From: Hemerocallis citrina
Lineage: Eukaryota > Streptophyta > Magnoliopsida > Asparagales > Asphodelaceae
Assembly: GCA_017893485.1 (NCBI GenBank)
Contig: CM030366.1
Coordinates: 104,629,796 to 104,693,795 of the forward strand
DNA: 64,000 bases
Direction of reading: 5' to 3'
Part shown: one piece after another, positions 11,951-23,085 of the stretch
Position numbering within the stretch: position 1 is the first letter of the stretch
How the letters are laid out: every line of letters starts with the position of its first letter
Made by a program: the position numbers and the translations under genes
The notes under the pieces: generated by a model
The model's input: only the letters and a program-made list of their open reading frames with translations
Database searches by the model: none
Told to the model about the DNA's origin: nothing

Positions 11951-12773
11951 TGTAATGCCCCGCCCCAATACTCAGACAATTTTTAATATTTTCAGAAGAC
12001 AAATTAGATACTATGTAGTACAACTGCCCACCACAGACTACCTCTCAAAAGGTGGTTAACCAATTAGGTGACTCTTGATCATTGGCTAATTATATTTATA
12101 CTCAAATTAGTTTTTGTGCACCTCCCATATGGGACTAAATTTCTCAGATCCTTCTCAAATTCCTCAAATCTCGTGTACGCAAACCAGTCGACTGAACAAT
12201 CGACCAGTCGACTGTTCGCTCCAAATCTGGGGTATTACATACACCCCACTTTAGAAATCAGCGTCCTCGCTGAGTACAGGGCACACATCTAGTGTAGGAT
12301 CCGCCCTTTCTAGCCGATGTAGTATAGTCGATCCCGGAGATCAATCACTCTCAACACTGCAGATTGGATACCCTGCTATTAATCACTACCTGTGACTCTC
12401 AATACCGCAGAATATACCCGACCCCGGAGATCAATGACTCTCAGCACCGCATATCATACTGACCTCTACTACACCCGGTGTCGAAAGTCGGCTCTGATAC
12501 CATTTTGTAACGCCCCGCCCCAATACTCAGACAATTTTATTATTTTTAGAATACAAATTAGATACTATGTAGTACAACTGACCACCACAGGCTGCCTCTC
12601 AAAAGGTGGTTAACCAATTAGGTGACTCTTGATCATTGGCTAATTATATTTATACTCAAATTAGTTTTTGTGCACCTCCCATATGGGAATAAATTTCTCA
12701 AATCCTTCTCAAATTCCTCAAATCCCGTGTACGCAAACCAGTCGACTGTTCGCTCCAAATCTGGGGTATTACA
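11951..12773 (-). mobile_element. TRIM element (terminal-repeat retrotransposon in miniature), minus orientation
   Basis: Two direct repeats, 11951-12239 (289 bp) and 12506-12773 (268 bp), both begin TGTAAYGCCCCGCC and end CTGGGGTATTACA. They flank a 266-bp interior. Next to the right LTR the interior has GGCTCTGATACCA (12490-12502), the complement of an initiator-Met primer-binding site, so the element runs on the minus strand. It is flanked by GAAGT (11946-11950) and GAACT (12774-12778), a 5-bp duplication with one change. The left LTR has a roughly 20-bp internal duplication around the CAGTCGACTG palindrome. The element has no coding capacity. Confidence 0.85.
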
Positions 12774-13927
12774 GAACTAGTATTTTATTTTGTTCAAGAT
12801 TATTTGATCTCTCGCAATTAGATCAAGTCCTTTTCCTTATCGTACTGCTATTTGGAAATTCTATTAATTATATTGAGGGTTTACACGAGCTAACCCGAGA
12901 TATTCTTAACATCGTGCCGCTCTCTTTGATCTAAAACCTAGTCCCTATTGTTTCATGCATACGCACATTTACATGAAAATAACTAAACTCATGCATAGGA
13001 TTGTTTGATGAATTGGACATGTTAAATTAAATGTGTTAGATTCAATTTGATTGATGAATCAATACCATGTCTATGAAATTGTATCTTAAAGCTAGAAATA
13101 TGCATGTTAGACACGTATGATCATTTGATTACCAATTTGCTTGAATTATATGATTGTATGATTTATTTATTGCCAATTAATGTTAAAAGAATTTCTGGAC
13201 TGCTAGTTGTCTCTTTTTGTATCAAACTTTCGACCATGTTACTGTCATAATTTGAATTCACTTTCTCAACATGAAACTTAGCCCCATTTTTCTAGTTTAC
13301 TACCCTTTTGATGGATCTGAATTAAAATATGTAATCTGTTAGATATCTGCTTTTTAGTACGGCCATGTTAGAAATTTCAGACTCACAATTTCATGCGTAT
13401 CTTGCTGTTCTATAATTTATTTGACCATGTTAATAGTAAAATAAAAATATGAAATAAATTTAGGCTGTAACTAGACATGTGTAAGAACTACCCAGAATTT
13501 TTATAGATTTAATTGAGGATTTTTCTTACCTGAAACAAATAGGTGAACACATATTACAACATGCTTCCTGAACATAAAATCTGAATAGAATAGAAGTTTC
13601 ACCATAGTTTCTGTAGCTTTCATATGTCTTGTGTATATTCGCTGGAATCGGCAGAGAGTCTAGTTTCCAGATTTTCTGACAGATCCAAATTTTTTATTTC
13701 ATAGTGCCGGTAATCTATGTTTTAGTACAGCCACGTCATGCTGCCCTGATTGTGTGAATTGTGTTTATTTGATATGTTTGCTTCTTGCTTTGTCTGTAAT
13801 GCATAGTATTAGACACACTTAGTATCATACAACATTGAAATCCTCTTGCATGCTCAAATAAGATGAAAATAAACTATTAACAAGCTGGGGTATTATGGGT
13901 AGACTTGGTAGTGAACAATCGGAGACT

Positions 13928-14089
13928 GTACTCGATAAGGGTCCCTTGCCAGCTAATTCCCGTAATTCATGTAATTCCCGTAAATTCCGAGATTCCCGTA
14001 AATTCTTGTAATTCTTGTAAATCCTGAGATTCCCGTAAATTCATGTAATTCCTGTACATCCCGTAAATTCCTGTTACTAGGCCGAGTAC
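13928..14089 (+). repeat. AATTCCCGTAA-type minisatellite inside an inverted-repeat stem
   Basis: Variants of TAATTCCCGTAAATTC repeat from 13953 to about 14070. They are bracketed by GTACTCG (13928-13934) and CGAGTAC (14083-14089). The 3' LTR copy has the same unit at 19322-19426 between GTACTCGG (19297-19304) and CCGAGTAC (19434-19441), but a different number of units. Confidence 0.8.
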
Positions 14090-14415
14090 ACGAACCGTGA
14101 ATTCACCATCAGTCTAAAACGTTCACTGTGTGTTTGCGCTAAACCTGTGGAGTGGGATGCAGTAGTACATGCACTAGATAGATTATTAAAATGATTAATA
14201 ACTTGCATCTCATGCTTGATATTGTATAGAACTTGACTTGACATCACTCATTACATGTGTGATTAATTGTAGACCTTTGATATTATTGCTTATCTTTACT
14301 TTGTTCTCTGACTTTGATCATGTTCCTTTTCTTTGATTTATATGCCTCATTTATCCTCTGTTTTCTCTACTTGCTGCCCACGACTTGCTCTAAGGGCACT
14401 CTTTCTCTCTTTTTA

Positions 14416-14478
14416 GATCAAGAGCTTACAGGTACCGAAGGAGCAATACCAGAAGAAATTGGTGAGCAAACTCTCTGA
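14416..14478 (+). other. Conserved 63-nt segment of the giant LTRs (possible micro-exon)
   Basis: After a pyrimidine tract ending TTTTTAG, a 63-base block runs from GAT to a TGA stop. It is repeated without length change at 19769-19831 and 40249-40311. In this frame the diverged copy at 40249 differs mainly by synonymous or conservative changes, and it keeps the pattern D..-TG--P--IG-QT-stop. No ATG is linked to it, and I cannot establish a reading frame from an upstream exon. It may be a terminal exon, or simply a conserved RNA element. Confidence 0.35.
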
Positions 14479-14807
14479 AGATCGGAGCTGGACCATTAGA
14501 CTGCCATAGCTATCTCTTGTTATTTATTATTTCATTGCTTTTATGACACTTTGTATTCTTGGGCTTTATGACCTGAAGTTTGTTTTTTTTCCCAGATGTT
14601 GGATTATTATTTGTTGAATTTATTTCATGATTATTTTGGAGTTTATTCTTTGTTAATGTGATTATATTCTTCCTGCGTGGTTATTTTCCCTTGTATATTG
14701 TTGAGTTATACTGTACAACTTATTGATGATGTATAATCATTAGTTAGGCCTTCGTTACGTGCTCGTATTCCTGTATTTTGGGAAGCGGAGCGTGACGTAA
14801 TTTTTAG

Positions 14808-14820
14808 TGGTATCAGAGCC
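14808..14820 (+). other. Primer-binding site (initiator-Met type)
   Basis: TGGTATCAGAGCC lies 10 bases after the LTR end at 14797. It is complementary to the 3' end of plant initiator methionine tRNA, the usual primer for minus-strand synthesis in many copia and gypsy elements. Confidence 0.8.
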
Positions 14821-15667
14821 CAGATTTGGATAATATATCAATCAAACATGACTAACTTTATGGAGGTTTGGCTTTGATTGATTTGTTAGTCAAGTTTGGC
14901 TCAAGCCATATTAACTCAATGATATGCGAGCCACGTTGATCACATGAACATGTAATAACTTTATTATAGTCTGGATAATAATCCTATTCGATCCACATCT
15001 GACCCCTTTACATTCAATTCTTTGATTCCTTGTATCATATCCTTCTGTTCCTTGCATTCATCATCTTTTGTCAATTCAATATTGAGTACCATGCTAGTTA
15101 TTTCTTCCCTACCAGATTCTCTTCAATTCCGATTTTGCCCCCTTGTTCCTCTTCCTTCATATTCAATTCTTTGAATTCTTATTTTCTTTTGTTCCTTGTA
15201 GTCGTCCTCCTTTGTTGACTCTTTGTTGGATATAAATTCATTCTTCTCCCACCTATATTCTCTTTATAATTTTTCCCGAATATTTTCTGAATTTTGATTA
15301 TTAATTATTATATTCATTTTGGATCTTCTATTAAAACGTTTTCTAAATGAAAATTATGTTATTTCGAATAATGATGTATTTTAACTTCACTTTCCATTTT
15401 TGACCGACTATATATGTTTCTGTTTGGATTATTTTAATATAAAGTTGATAAGCCAAATTATTATTTTATAATGCTATTATTACTACTATTATTATTGCTG
15501 TTGTTTTCATTATTATTATAAGTTTTATTATTATTATTTTTTATTACTATTGCTGCTACTATTATTGTTTTTATTATTTTTATTATGCTTGTTATTATTG
15601 AATTACTTTCACAAAAATGTTGAACCCAAATTATATTCGGTCCTGCATTATTATTCTTACCAGTATT

Positions 15668-15785
15668 ATTAATATTTTTAATATTAATATTAATATTAAT
15701 ATTAATATTAATATTATTATTGCATTCTTTTTATGAATGTGTTGAATCCAATTTTGTCATGTATATATTATCAATATTATCAGTA

Positions 15786-15842
<57 letters not shown>
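15668..15842. repeat. AATATT and TTA microsatellites
   Basis: (TTAATA)n from about 15668 to 15715 and (TTA)n from 15788 to 15842 sit within a broader 600-base TTA-rich tract. Simple repeats only. Confidence 0.95.
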
Positions 15843-15846
<4 letters not shown>

Positions 15847-16738
15847 ATACTACTGTTTGGATTATTTTAATAAATCTATTAAACTTGAATTTCCATTTTT
15901 GACATATATGTATATATTATTATATCTATTTCTACTATTATTGTTATTGTCGTTATTATTATTGTTACCATTATTATTTATATTGTTATTATTATTGTTA
16001 TTATCATTGTTATTCTTATTGTTATTAGTATTAATATTTTGTTACTATTATTGTTATTGGTATTGTTATTTTTTTATCGTTACTATTATTATGGTTATTA
16101 TTTTATTTTTGAGCCCGAACATGTTCAATTTTATATGCATTTCACTATTTGATTTAATGTATATTTTAAAAAACCCATTTCTATCTGTTAAATACATTTG
16201 TAGTCATTTCAAAATGAATTCTATGTTGTGATGCAAATTACATTTCATTATAAATCACATTTTTATCGGTTATTTTATTTTCCTATTGATTTATAACCCA
16301 AATTCTCCTTCTTATACTCTCTTTGATCCTGGTGAATCATTCTTTTCCTTCCTGCTCGGTTCGTCAGTTGGTGTCACGTGGTCTACAGCGACATGTATGT
16401 TGCTTGGAATGTCACCATCGGAGTAGCGCAGCAGAAGCGTGGTGGGCCCATAACCCACAGGTCCCAGGATTCTCTTGTTGATTCTCCGTCGTTGCATTGT
16501 TCACCCGCCCTTTATCCACTCTCTTGCATTTGTCATCTTTCATTGAATCTTTATCTCAACCTCATTCTTGATCACTCCATTCTTGCCTGTGTTTTTTCTT
16601 ATTCCGGTGCTTCCACCACTTGAGTTCTTTTTTTCTAATTTTCTTGCCTGGTTATTCCTTGCGTTTGTTTTTGTTTTTCCCTACTGCCTATCAGAATGAA
16701 TTTCGAGGACAGAATTCTTTTTTTAAGGTGGGTAGGAT

Positions 16739-19700
16739 TGTAACCCCCATTTTCGCAAATACGTATTTTCTGAGTATTTTTCTGTATTTCGATATTTATA
16801 AATTTGTTATTGTTAAATTCGTTTTGAATTTCATGTTAAGGAATTTTTCCAAACGATAGTTATAATTATTTCAAATAAACTTTGTTTCCATTCCTACTAG
16901 ACCAACTATTTACATTTTAACTCAAATAAAAAAGATTATTATCGATTGGACTATTTCAACAAATTCCAATTTTTATACACATGACACTACTCTGATAATT
17001 TCTATTGTTATTGTTAGTATTTTTATTCTTATTGTTATTACTGTTATTAATTATTCTTATTAGTATTATTATTTTATTATTATGATTATTATTACTATTC
17101 TTATCTTTATTATGATTATTTATTATGATTATTTATTATTAGAACAAATAAATTCTTATTTAATAATTGTGTTTTTGATTGTTTCAAATAATTTATGTAA
17201 TGTAAATTTTATTTTATCGGGTATCTTATTTCTTGTATTCGGATTTATATTGATCAATTATTTTCACCTACAATGTATTTTTACTTATTGGGTCTAATAC
17301 CCAACACCCAATATCTCTCTTTTCCCCCATAAATACTCTAATCATCTTCTTTAACCCTAACCCTAATCTAACCCCCAGCCGCTTAACCCTACCCTATACC
17401 CCCTACTGTGCACTCTCTCCCTCTTTCCTATTTCCATCCAATCGAAACCAACCCCAAGCTCCCGTTCCCCTCCGATCGCCACTCCGAACACCTTCCACCT
17501 CGTCATCGTCTTCGCCACCCTCTCCTCATCACCACCATCGCATCGCCCCTTCCATCATCCGCCGTCGTCGCCATCCTGCTCAAATCCAACTCCACCGCAA
17601 CCCATTACTGCCACTTCTCCACCGTCATTTTCATCGTCGTCCACCCATCGCCTTCGTCTCTCTGCTCCCCCCTCCACTGCAGACCCCCTAGCATCATCAT
17701 CGCCATCCAAGCCCAGACACCCAGTCGTCGTCGTCTCCCTTATTTTCGAGCAAAAACAGAGCCGCTGCCTCGCCACTGCCGTCGCTTCCCGACCGCAGTG
17801 CCAACGTCTTTCATCGTCGTCACAGTCGTCGCCGTCGTCTAGTGCGCCACTAGTCGTCGCCAAAGTCCTGCCCGCTCTCTCTCTGCCAAAGTGAGGAAGG
17901 AGATGAGCACCCATTGGTCAAAACCGGTGTTTGGTGTTCTGGGTATAGGTGATCCCAGTTGCCGTTTACAGTTTGCCTTGGATCTACTGTATTGGTCGCT
18001 GGTTAGGTGCTCTGAGTTGCTGTTTGCTGCTTTGGTTTCTTTGCACGTGGCTTGCACGTGTTCTCGTGGATCGTCACTCGGGATTCCAATCCCGTTATTC
18101 TAAATTATTCGATTTAACCAAGTAACAGGCAAGCCTTTTCTTGAACTAGTATTTTATTTTGTTTAAGATTATTTGATCTGTCGCAAGTAGATCCAATCAT
18201 TTTCCTTATCGTACTGCTATTTGGAAATTCCATTAATTATATTGAGGGTTTACACGAGCAAACCCGAGATATTCTTAACATCATGCCACTCTCTTTGATC
18301 TAAAACCTAGTCCCTATTGTTTCATGCATATACACATTTACATGAAAACAACTAGACTCATGCATAGGATTGTTTGATTGATTGGACATGTTAAATTAAA
18401 TGTGTTAGATTGAATTTGATTGATGAATCAATACCATGTCTGCGAAATTGTATCTTAAAGCTCGAAATATGCATTTTAAACACCTAGGATCACTTTGATT
18501 ACCAATTTGCTTGAATTATATAATTGTATGTTTTATTTATTGCCCATTCATGTTAAAACAATTTCTGGACTGTTAGTTGTCTCTTTTTATATCAGACTTT
18601 CGACCATGTTACTGTCATAATTTGAATTCACTTTCTAACGTGAAACTTAGCCCCATTTGTCTAGTTTACTACCATTTTAAAGGATTTGAATTATGATATG
18701 TAGTCTGTTAGATATCTGCTTTTTAGTACAACCATGTTATAAATTTTAGACTCACAGTTTCATGCGTATCTTCCTGTTCTATAATTTATTTGACCATGTT
18801 AACTGTAAAATAAAAATCTGAAATAAATTTAGGCTAAAACTAGACATGGGTAGGAAGTACCCTGAATTTTTATAGATTTAATTGAGGAGGTTTCTGACCT
18901 AAAACAAATAAGTGAACACATATTACAACATGCTGCCGGAACATAAAATCTGAATATAATAGAAGTTTCACCTTAGTTTCTGTAGCTTTCATATGTCTTG
19001 TGTATATTCGCTGGAATCGGCAGAGAATCTAGTTTCTAGATTTTCTGACAGATCCAGATTTGCTATTTTATAGTGCCGGTAATCTATATTTTAGTACAAC
19101 AACGTCATGCTACCCTGATTGTGAAAATTGTGCTCATTTGATATGTTTGCTTCTTGCTTTGTCTTTAACGCACAGAATTAGATAAACTTAGTATCATACA
19201 ACATTGACACCCTCTTACATGCTCACATATGATGAAAATAAACTATTAACAAGTCGGGGTATTATCGGTAGACTTGGTAGTGAATAATCGGAGACTGTAC
19301 TCGGTAGGGGTCCCTTGCCAGCTAATTCCCATAAATCTCGAGATTCCCGTAAATTCTTGTAATTCCCGTAAATCCCGAGATTCTCGTAAATTCATGTAAT
19401 TCTCGTACATCCTGTAAATTCCTGATTACTGGGCCGAGTACACGAACCGTGAATTCACCATCAGTCTAAAATGTTCACTGTGTTTTTGCGCTGAACCTGT
19501 GGAGTGGGACGCAGTAGTACGTGCATTAGATAGATTAATAAAATGATTAATAACCTGCATCTCATGCTTGATCTTGTATAGAACTTGACTTGACTTCACT
19601 CATTACATGTATGATTAATTGTAGACCTTTGATATTGTTGCCTGCCTTTGCTTTATTCTTTGACTTTGATCATGTCCCTTTTCTTTGATTTATATGCCTC

Positions 19701-20149
19701 CTTTATCCTCTATTTTCTCTACTCGCTGCTCACAACTTGCTTTAAGGGCACTCTTTTCTCTCTTTTTAGATCAAGAGCTTACAGGTATCGACGGAGCAAT
19801 ACCAGAAGAAATTGGTGAGCAAACTCTCTGAAGACCGGAGCTGGACCATTAGACTGCCATAGCTATCACTTGTTATTTGTTATTTCATTACTTTTATCAT
19901 ACTTTGTATTCTTAGGATTTATGACCCTAAGTTTGTTTTATCCCAGATATTGGATTATTATTTGTTGAATTTATTTCATGATTATTTTGGAGTTTATTCT
20001 TTATTTATGTGATTATATTCTTCTTGCGTGGTTATTTTCTCTTGTATATTGTTGAGTTAGACTGGTACAGCTTATGGATGATGTATAATCATCTGCTGAG
20101 CCTTCGTTACGTGCTCGTATTCCTGTATTTTGGGAAGCGGGGCGTGACA
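16739..20149 (+). mobile_element. 3' LTR of the giant-LTR element (3.4 kb, uninterrupted)
   Basis: Begins TGTAACCCCC directly after the polypurine tract and ends GCGTGACA at the target duplication. Being uninterrupted, it shows the family's layout in order: U3 with a TTA-rich tract; TATA-like box (17329-17335); C-rich leader (17400-17880); AAATTATTCG motif and possible donor-like CAGGCAAG (about 18126); a long AT-rich middle; the tandem-repeat stem (19297-19441); the conserved 63-nt block (19769-19831); and a tail ending GGGAAGCGGGGCGTGACA. The Pro/Arg-rich frames at 17408-17842 and 17555-17914 are leader shadows. Confidence 0.85.
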
Positions 20150-21604
20150 ATTCTAACATGCATCAATTTTTCATACAATCATGATTCATCAATTTGCATA
20201 TATTTTAGCATGCAAATATATATTAATAAGGCATCATAACAAATTTTAGAGAATAAATTAAGCAATTCACATCTACCACACTAATCAAAATTTAGCAATT
20301 AAACTCTCCATTAACTAGCATGCAATTTACTTTCATCATACCAATTAAAATTTAACAAGTAAACCATTTATCACTAGCATGCATTCTACTCCCAATTTAG
20401 AAAGAATTTTAGAAACACTCACACAAAGAAATATAATTTCTAGCAATTGAACTCCTAGAATGAGAAGCTTCCAGTAGCAAAATTCCTTCAAAAGCTCCAA
20501 GAGAACTCCACTTCGCCTCCTTGAATTCTGTGCACAAGGAAAAGCACCCCAACCTCATTTCGGCAGCACACAGAGGACACCTCCTCATTTTCAAATACAT
20601 ATATATGTATATTTATATCTAACTATGTATATATATATACTTATATTTACATATTGTATGGTGGATTTTAGTGGAAAAGGCAACAGAACTTGCTGGACTT
20701 GATGGTTTTCGGATCTGGGCAGAGGAGAAGGGAGGAGAGATGAGGAGAGAATGAATGGGTATTAGGGTGTGTGTATAGGATTTAGATGAGTGGTTATAGT
20801 AACTATTTGTCCACTTAAACCACTAACTCCACTCTCTAATTCAAAATTTTATTTTTCCCTCCTACTCCAAAAACAGCTGGCCTTCATCATTCTTTGTAGA
20901 ACACGTGCACTTGCGTTGCACTTGCACACACTTCATTCGTACACACATATATATATTTATATTAAAATATAGATTGTAATATATAGTAAATGTTTAAGTA
21001 AAATTAGTTTAGTTTTATCATAAATTAGATTCATCATGCAAAACTAACATAAACACACACACACTTCAAAATTTTATTTTGAAAAGAATACGCCTAAATG
21101 CGTGCACCGCAAACACGTGTGTTGCACATAAAATCTCAAAATACGAAATCGATTTTATCGAGGAACAAAATATTAAAGATAATCAAAATACAACATAAGA
21201 AAAATATATTTATTAATTTTTTATATATTCCACGACGTAATCACTACGTACATAGAAAACACATGCACCGCACGTATAAAAGTATTTTAATCAAAATAGG
21301 GAAAAATGAACTTCCGTTTATAAAACGAATTCGAACACATCATAAAAGAATAATTTTAACACAGAAAATATTACACGTAGTGGTGAAAAAATACGTAATC
21401 GATACGTGCATCGATAACACGTACAAAGCACATAAAAACTCAAAGATTGAAATATATATTCGAGTTGACTCAAAATAGGATAAATGAAGACGGGCATTGC
21501 ATAAATAATTGGAATCCAAAATACGTAGTGAAACACGTTACAAAGTTACATGTGCTTAGCACATGAGGGCAAAATTGTTATTTCCAATTTTGCGGGGTGT
21601 TACA
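20150..21604 (-). mobile_element. 5' LTR of the minus-strand LARD, right part
   Basis: Resumes the LTR interrupted at 7426 and aligns with about 1300-2997. It ends GCGGGGTGTTACA at 21604. The 126-codon frame at 21098-21478 is Lys/Ile-rich, has no partner frame in the homologous LTR and is rejected as a gene. Confidence 0.8.
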
Positions 21605-22190
21605 AAACGAAAGATCATATACCGTTTGAAGATCTGAGTAATTTTTTTAAAAAATAGTTTGAAAGATGGTAGTTGATTTGCCATCTCGTAATTTTTTAAA
21701 AAAAAGGTGAAGGACGACACATGATTTGCCGTCCAAAACAAATAGTCAAAAAATGGCTTTTTTCTCTCTTCCCCAAACGAAAGATCATCTTCCTATTTCC
21801 ATTTTTTTTAATAATTCAAACGGCCGATCATATGCCGTCCGATCGTTTCTCAATTAAAAAATTTGTCTCATACGACAAATCATATACCGTCCGATTATAA
21901 GATGGTAAATCATCTTCCGATTTCTAAAATATGGATAAAGCCATTTCCGCTGCCAAATATAGCCATCTCCTGTTCATTTGAAAATCAAAAAATGGGTATA
22001 TAGATGATGACTACAAATGTTTTTTTTTTCTCCAAAAATATCCATTTTTTGAAAATATAGCCAACAACTATAAATGCTCTTAGAAACTATCGGAACTACT
22101 AAAATACAAAAAGTTGCTACAAAACCGAATCAAACCCATTAACTGAAATAAAAACTTCATGAGAAAATTGTAATAAAAATCCAATCATTA
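21605..22190. repeat. AT-rich stretch with recurring short hairpins
   Basis: Several imperfect copies of a palindromic core occur, including GGACGACACATGATTTGCCG near 21710, GCCGATCATATGCCGTCCG near 21825, and related CATATACCGT boxes near 21615 and 21890. Each can form a short stem. I do not recognise the family. They may be remnants of a miniature inverted-repeat transposon or a terminal-repeat array. No gene is seen. Confidence 0.4.
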
Positions 22191-22193
22191 TTT

Positions 22194-22520
22194 ATGATCA
22201 CATCCAAATATCCAAATTTCTTAAACATCAAAATTTCAAACTTTGAGAACGAGGGAAACTTACGACATCATGTTGTCAGTCCCGAAGCTTTCCAATGGTT
22301 GATCAATGATACCATCTCAAAACAACCGGTGACTATGGGCTTTATCAAGTGCAAAGTCACGTGCTTTAAGCTTGATTATATCAACCCCTGCACAGGCAAG
22401 ATTCTCTCAACTGTGAATATAGCTGGTAAACTGGCAGTCATCGGTAACCACAAGGATAGTATGGCCATTGCTGCAAATACGAAATACATCATTTTCATCT
22501 TCTTTAAAACTGAAATTTAG
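22194..22520 (+). CDS. Unrecognised 108-codon open frame (possible captured gene fragment)
   Basis: An ATG-to-TAG frame of 108 codons in DNA that is clearly more GC-balanced (about 22245-22480) than its AT-rich surroundings. This suggests a fragment of an ordinary gene or of a transposon ORF. The predicted peptide has no signal sequence, no obvious transmembrane segment and no motif I can name. The opposite strand over the same bases also has long partly open stretches with two stops, so the coding strand is uncertain. No promoter, intron or neighbouring exon is apparent. Treat as hypothetical and possibly non-functional. Confidence 0.25.
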   Translation: MITSKYPNFLNIKISNFENEGNLRHHVVSPEAFQWLINDTISKQPVTMGFIKCKVTCFKLDYINPCTGKILSTVNIAGKLAVIGNHKDSMAIAANTKYIIFIFFKTEI

Positions 22521-22544
22521 AAAAAAGTATCAGTGATGGAAATA

Positions 22545-22690
22545 GAAAGGCTGGCAATGGGCTGGGTTTGGGCCGGACTTATACAAGCCTCAGCCCGAGC
22601 CTGAGACCCAAAAATTTTGTTGGGTCCAAGCCCCGCCCAATTTTGGGTCGGGCTCCAATATCCAGCCCCAAGCCCGGGCCCGAGCACATT
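22545..22690. mobile_element. GC-rich terminus-like fragment of a hAT-type element
   Basis: GGCTGGCAATGGGCTGGGTT is followed by repeated GGGCCGG, AGCCCGAGCC and CCCGGGCCCGAGC motifs in otherwise AT-rich DNA. The same style of GC-rich subterminal repeat is seen at both ends of the hAT element at 24821-28299. No partner end or target duplication was found, so this is a similarity-based call only. Confidence 0.35.
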
Positions 22691-23032
22691 AATTTTTTTT
22701 AAAAAAATGCACATGAATTTTTTTCTATAGAATGTAATTACCCATAATGCTTTAAATATGCTTCATTATTTTCAGATGCACCAAGATCCAAACACATCAA
22801 GTAACAAAATTTCTTCAACAAGACATTAGAAAAAGAAGGGGATAATTAAGAAGATCATACCTGTAAGAGCAGGCAGTGCAGAACTTGATCTAGACAGTGG
22901 CACCGTAAGCTATGAAGCACGGATACGGGTACGCATATCCGATACAGTATGTATCTGGTATGCGGATACGCTGATTTCTCAAAAACTAGGATACAAGTAC
23001 ATTGAGGCCACGCTTAAATAAAATAAATAAAA

Positions 23033-23033
23033 A

Positions 23034-23080
<47 letters not shown>
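23033..23080. repeat. (AAT)n microsatellite
   Basis: A run of about 15 ATA/AAT trinucleotides followed by an A tract. Confidence 0.95.

Positions 23081-23085
<5 letters not shown>

Larger units (their letters stand above)
12779..14797 (+). mobile_element. 5' LTR of the giant element, right part
   Basis: Aligns with 18140-20149 of the 3' LTR. It ends GGGAAGCGGAGCGTGACG, where the terminal CA has mutated to CG. It contains the tandem-repeat slot (13928-14089) and the conserved 63-nt segment (14416-14478). No gene is supported. Confidence 0.8.
14798..16738 (+). mobile_element. Short non-coding internal region of the giant-LTR element
   Basis: Opens with TGGTATCAGAGCC (14808-14820), matching a plant initiator-Met tRNA primer-binding site. 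The middle is dominated by TTA/ATT repeats (15476-16110). Just before the 3' LTR, AATTTCGAGGACAGAATTC is followed by the purine-rich AAGGTGGGTAGGAT (16725-16738). That ending is typical of Tekay/Del chromoviruses, suggesting the element derives from, or is mobilised by, one. The leucine-rich frames at 15720-16231 are translations of TTA repeats, and no pol domain is present. Confidence 0.75.
7427..20149 (+). mobile_element. Giant-LTR non-autonomous Ty3/gypsy-type element (LARD-like), nested
   Basis: The element starts TGTAACCCCC (7427) and ends GGGGCGTGACA (20149), flanked by AATCT (7422-7426) and ATTCT (20150-20154). These are a 5-bp target duplication with one change, since the uninterrupted partner LTR reads TATTATTCTAGC there. 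The 3' LTR is 16739-20149 (3411 bp). The 5' LTR is 7427-14797, or about 3440 bp after removing two nested insertions, so the two LTRs agree in length. Only about 1.94 kb lies between them. A primer-binding site follows the 5' LTR and a polypurine tract precedes the 3' LTR. No retroviral protein domain is present, so movement would need a helper element. Confidence 0.85.

Noticed and set aside
13928..14089. CRISPR-like repeat array
   Set aside because: Units are short, contiguous and without spacers, in a plant LTR.
15720..16231. Leucine-rich open frames that look like membrane proteins
   Set aside because: They are straight translations of (TTA)n and related simple repeats.
21098..21478. 126-codon Lys/Ile-rich frame
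   Set aside because: Inside an LTR; the homologous part of the other LTR has no corresponding frame.
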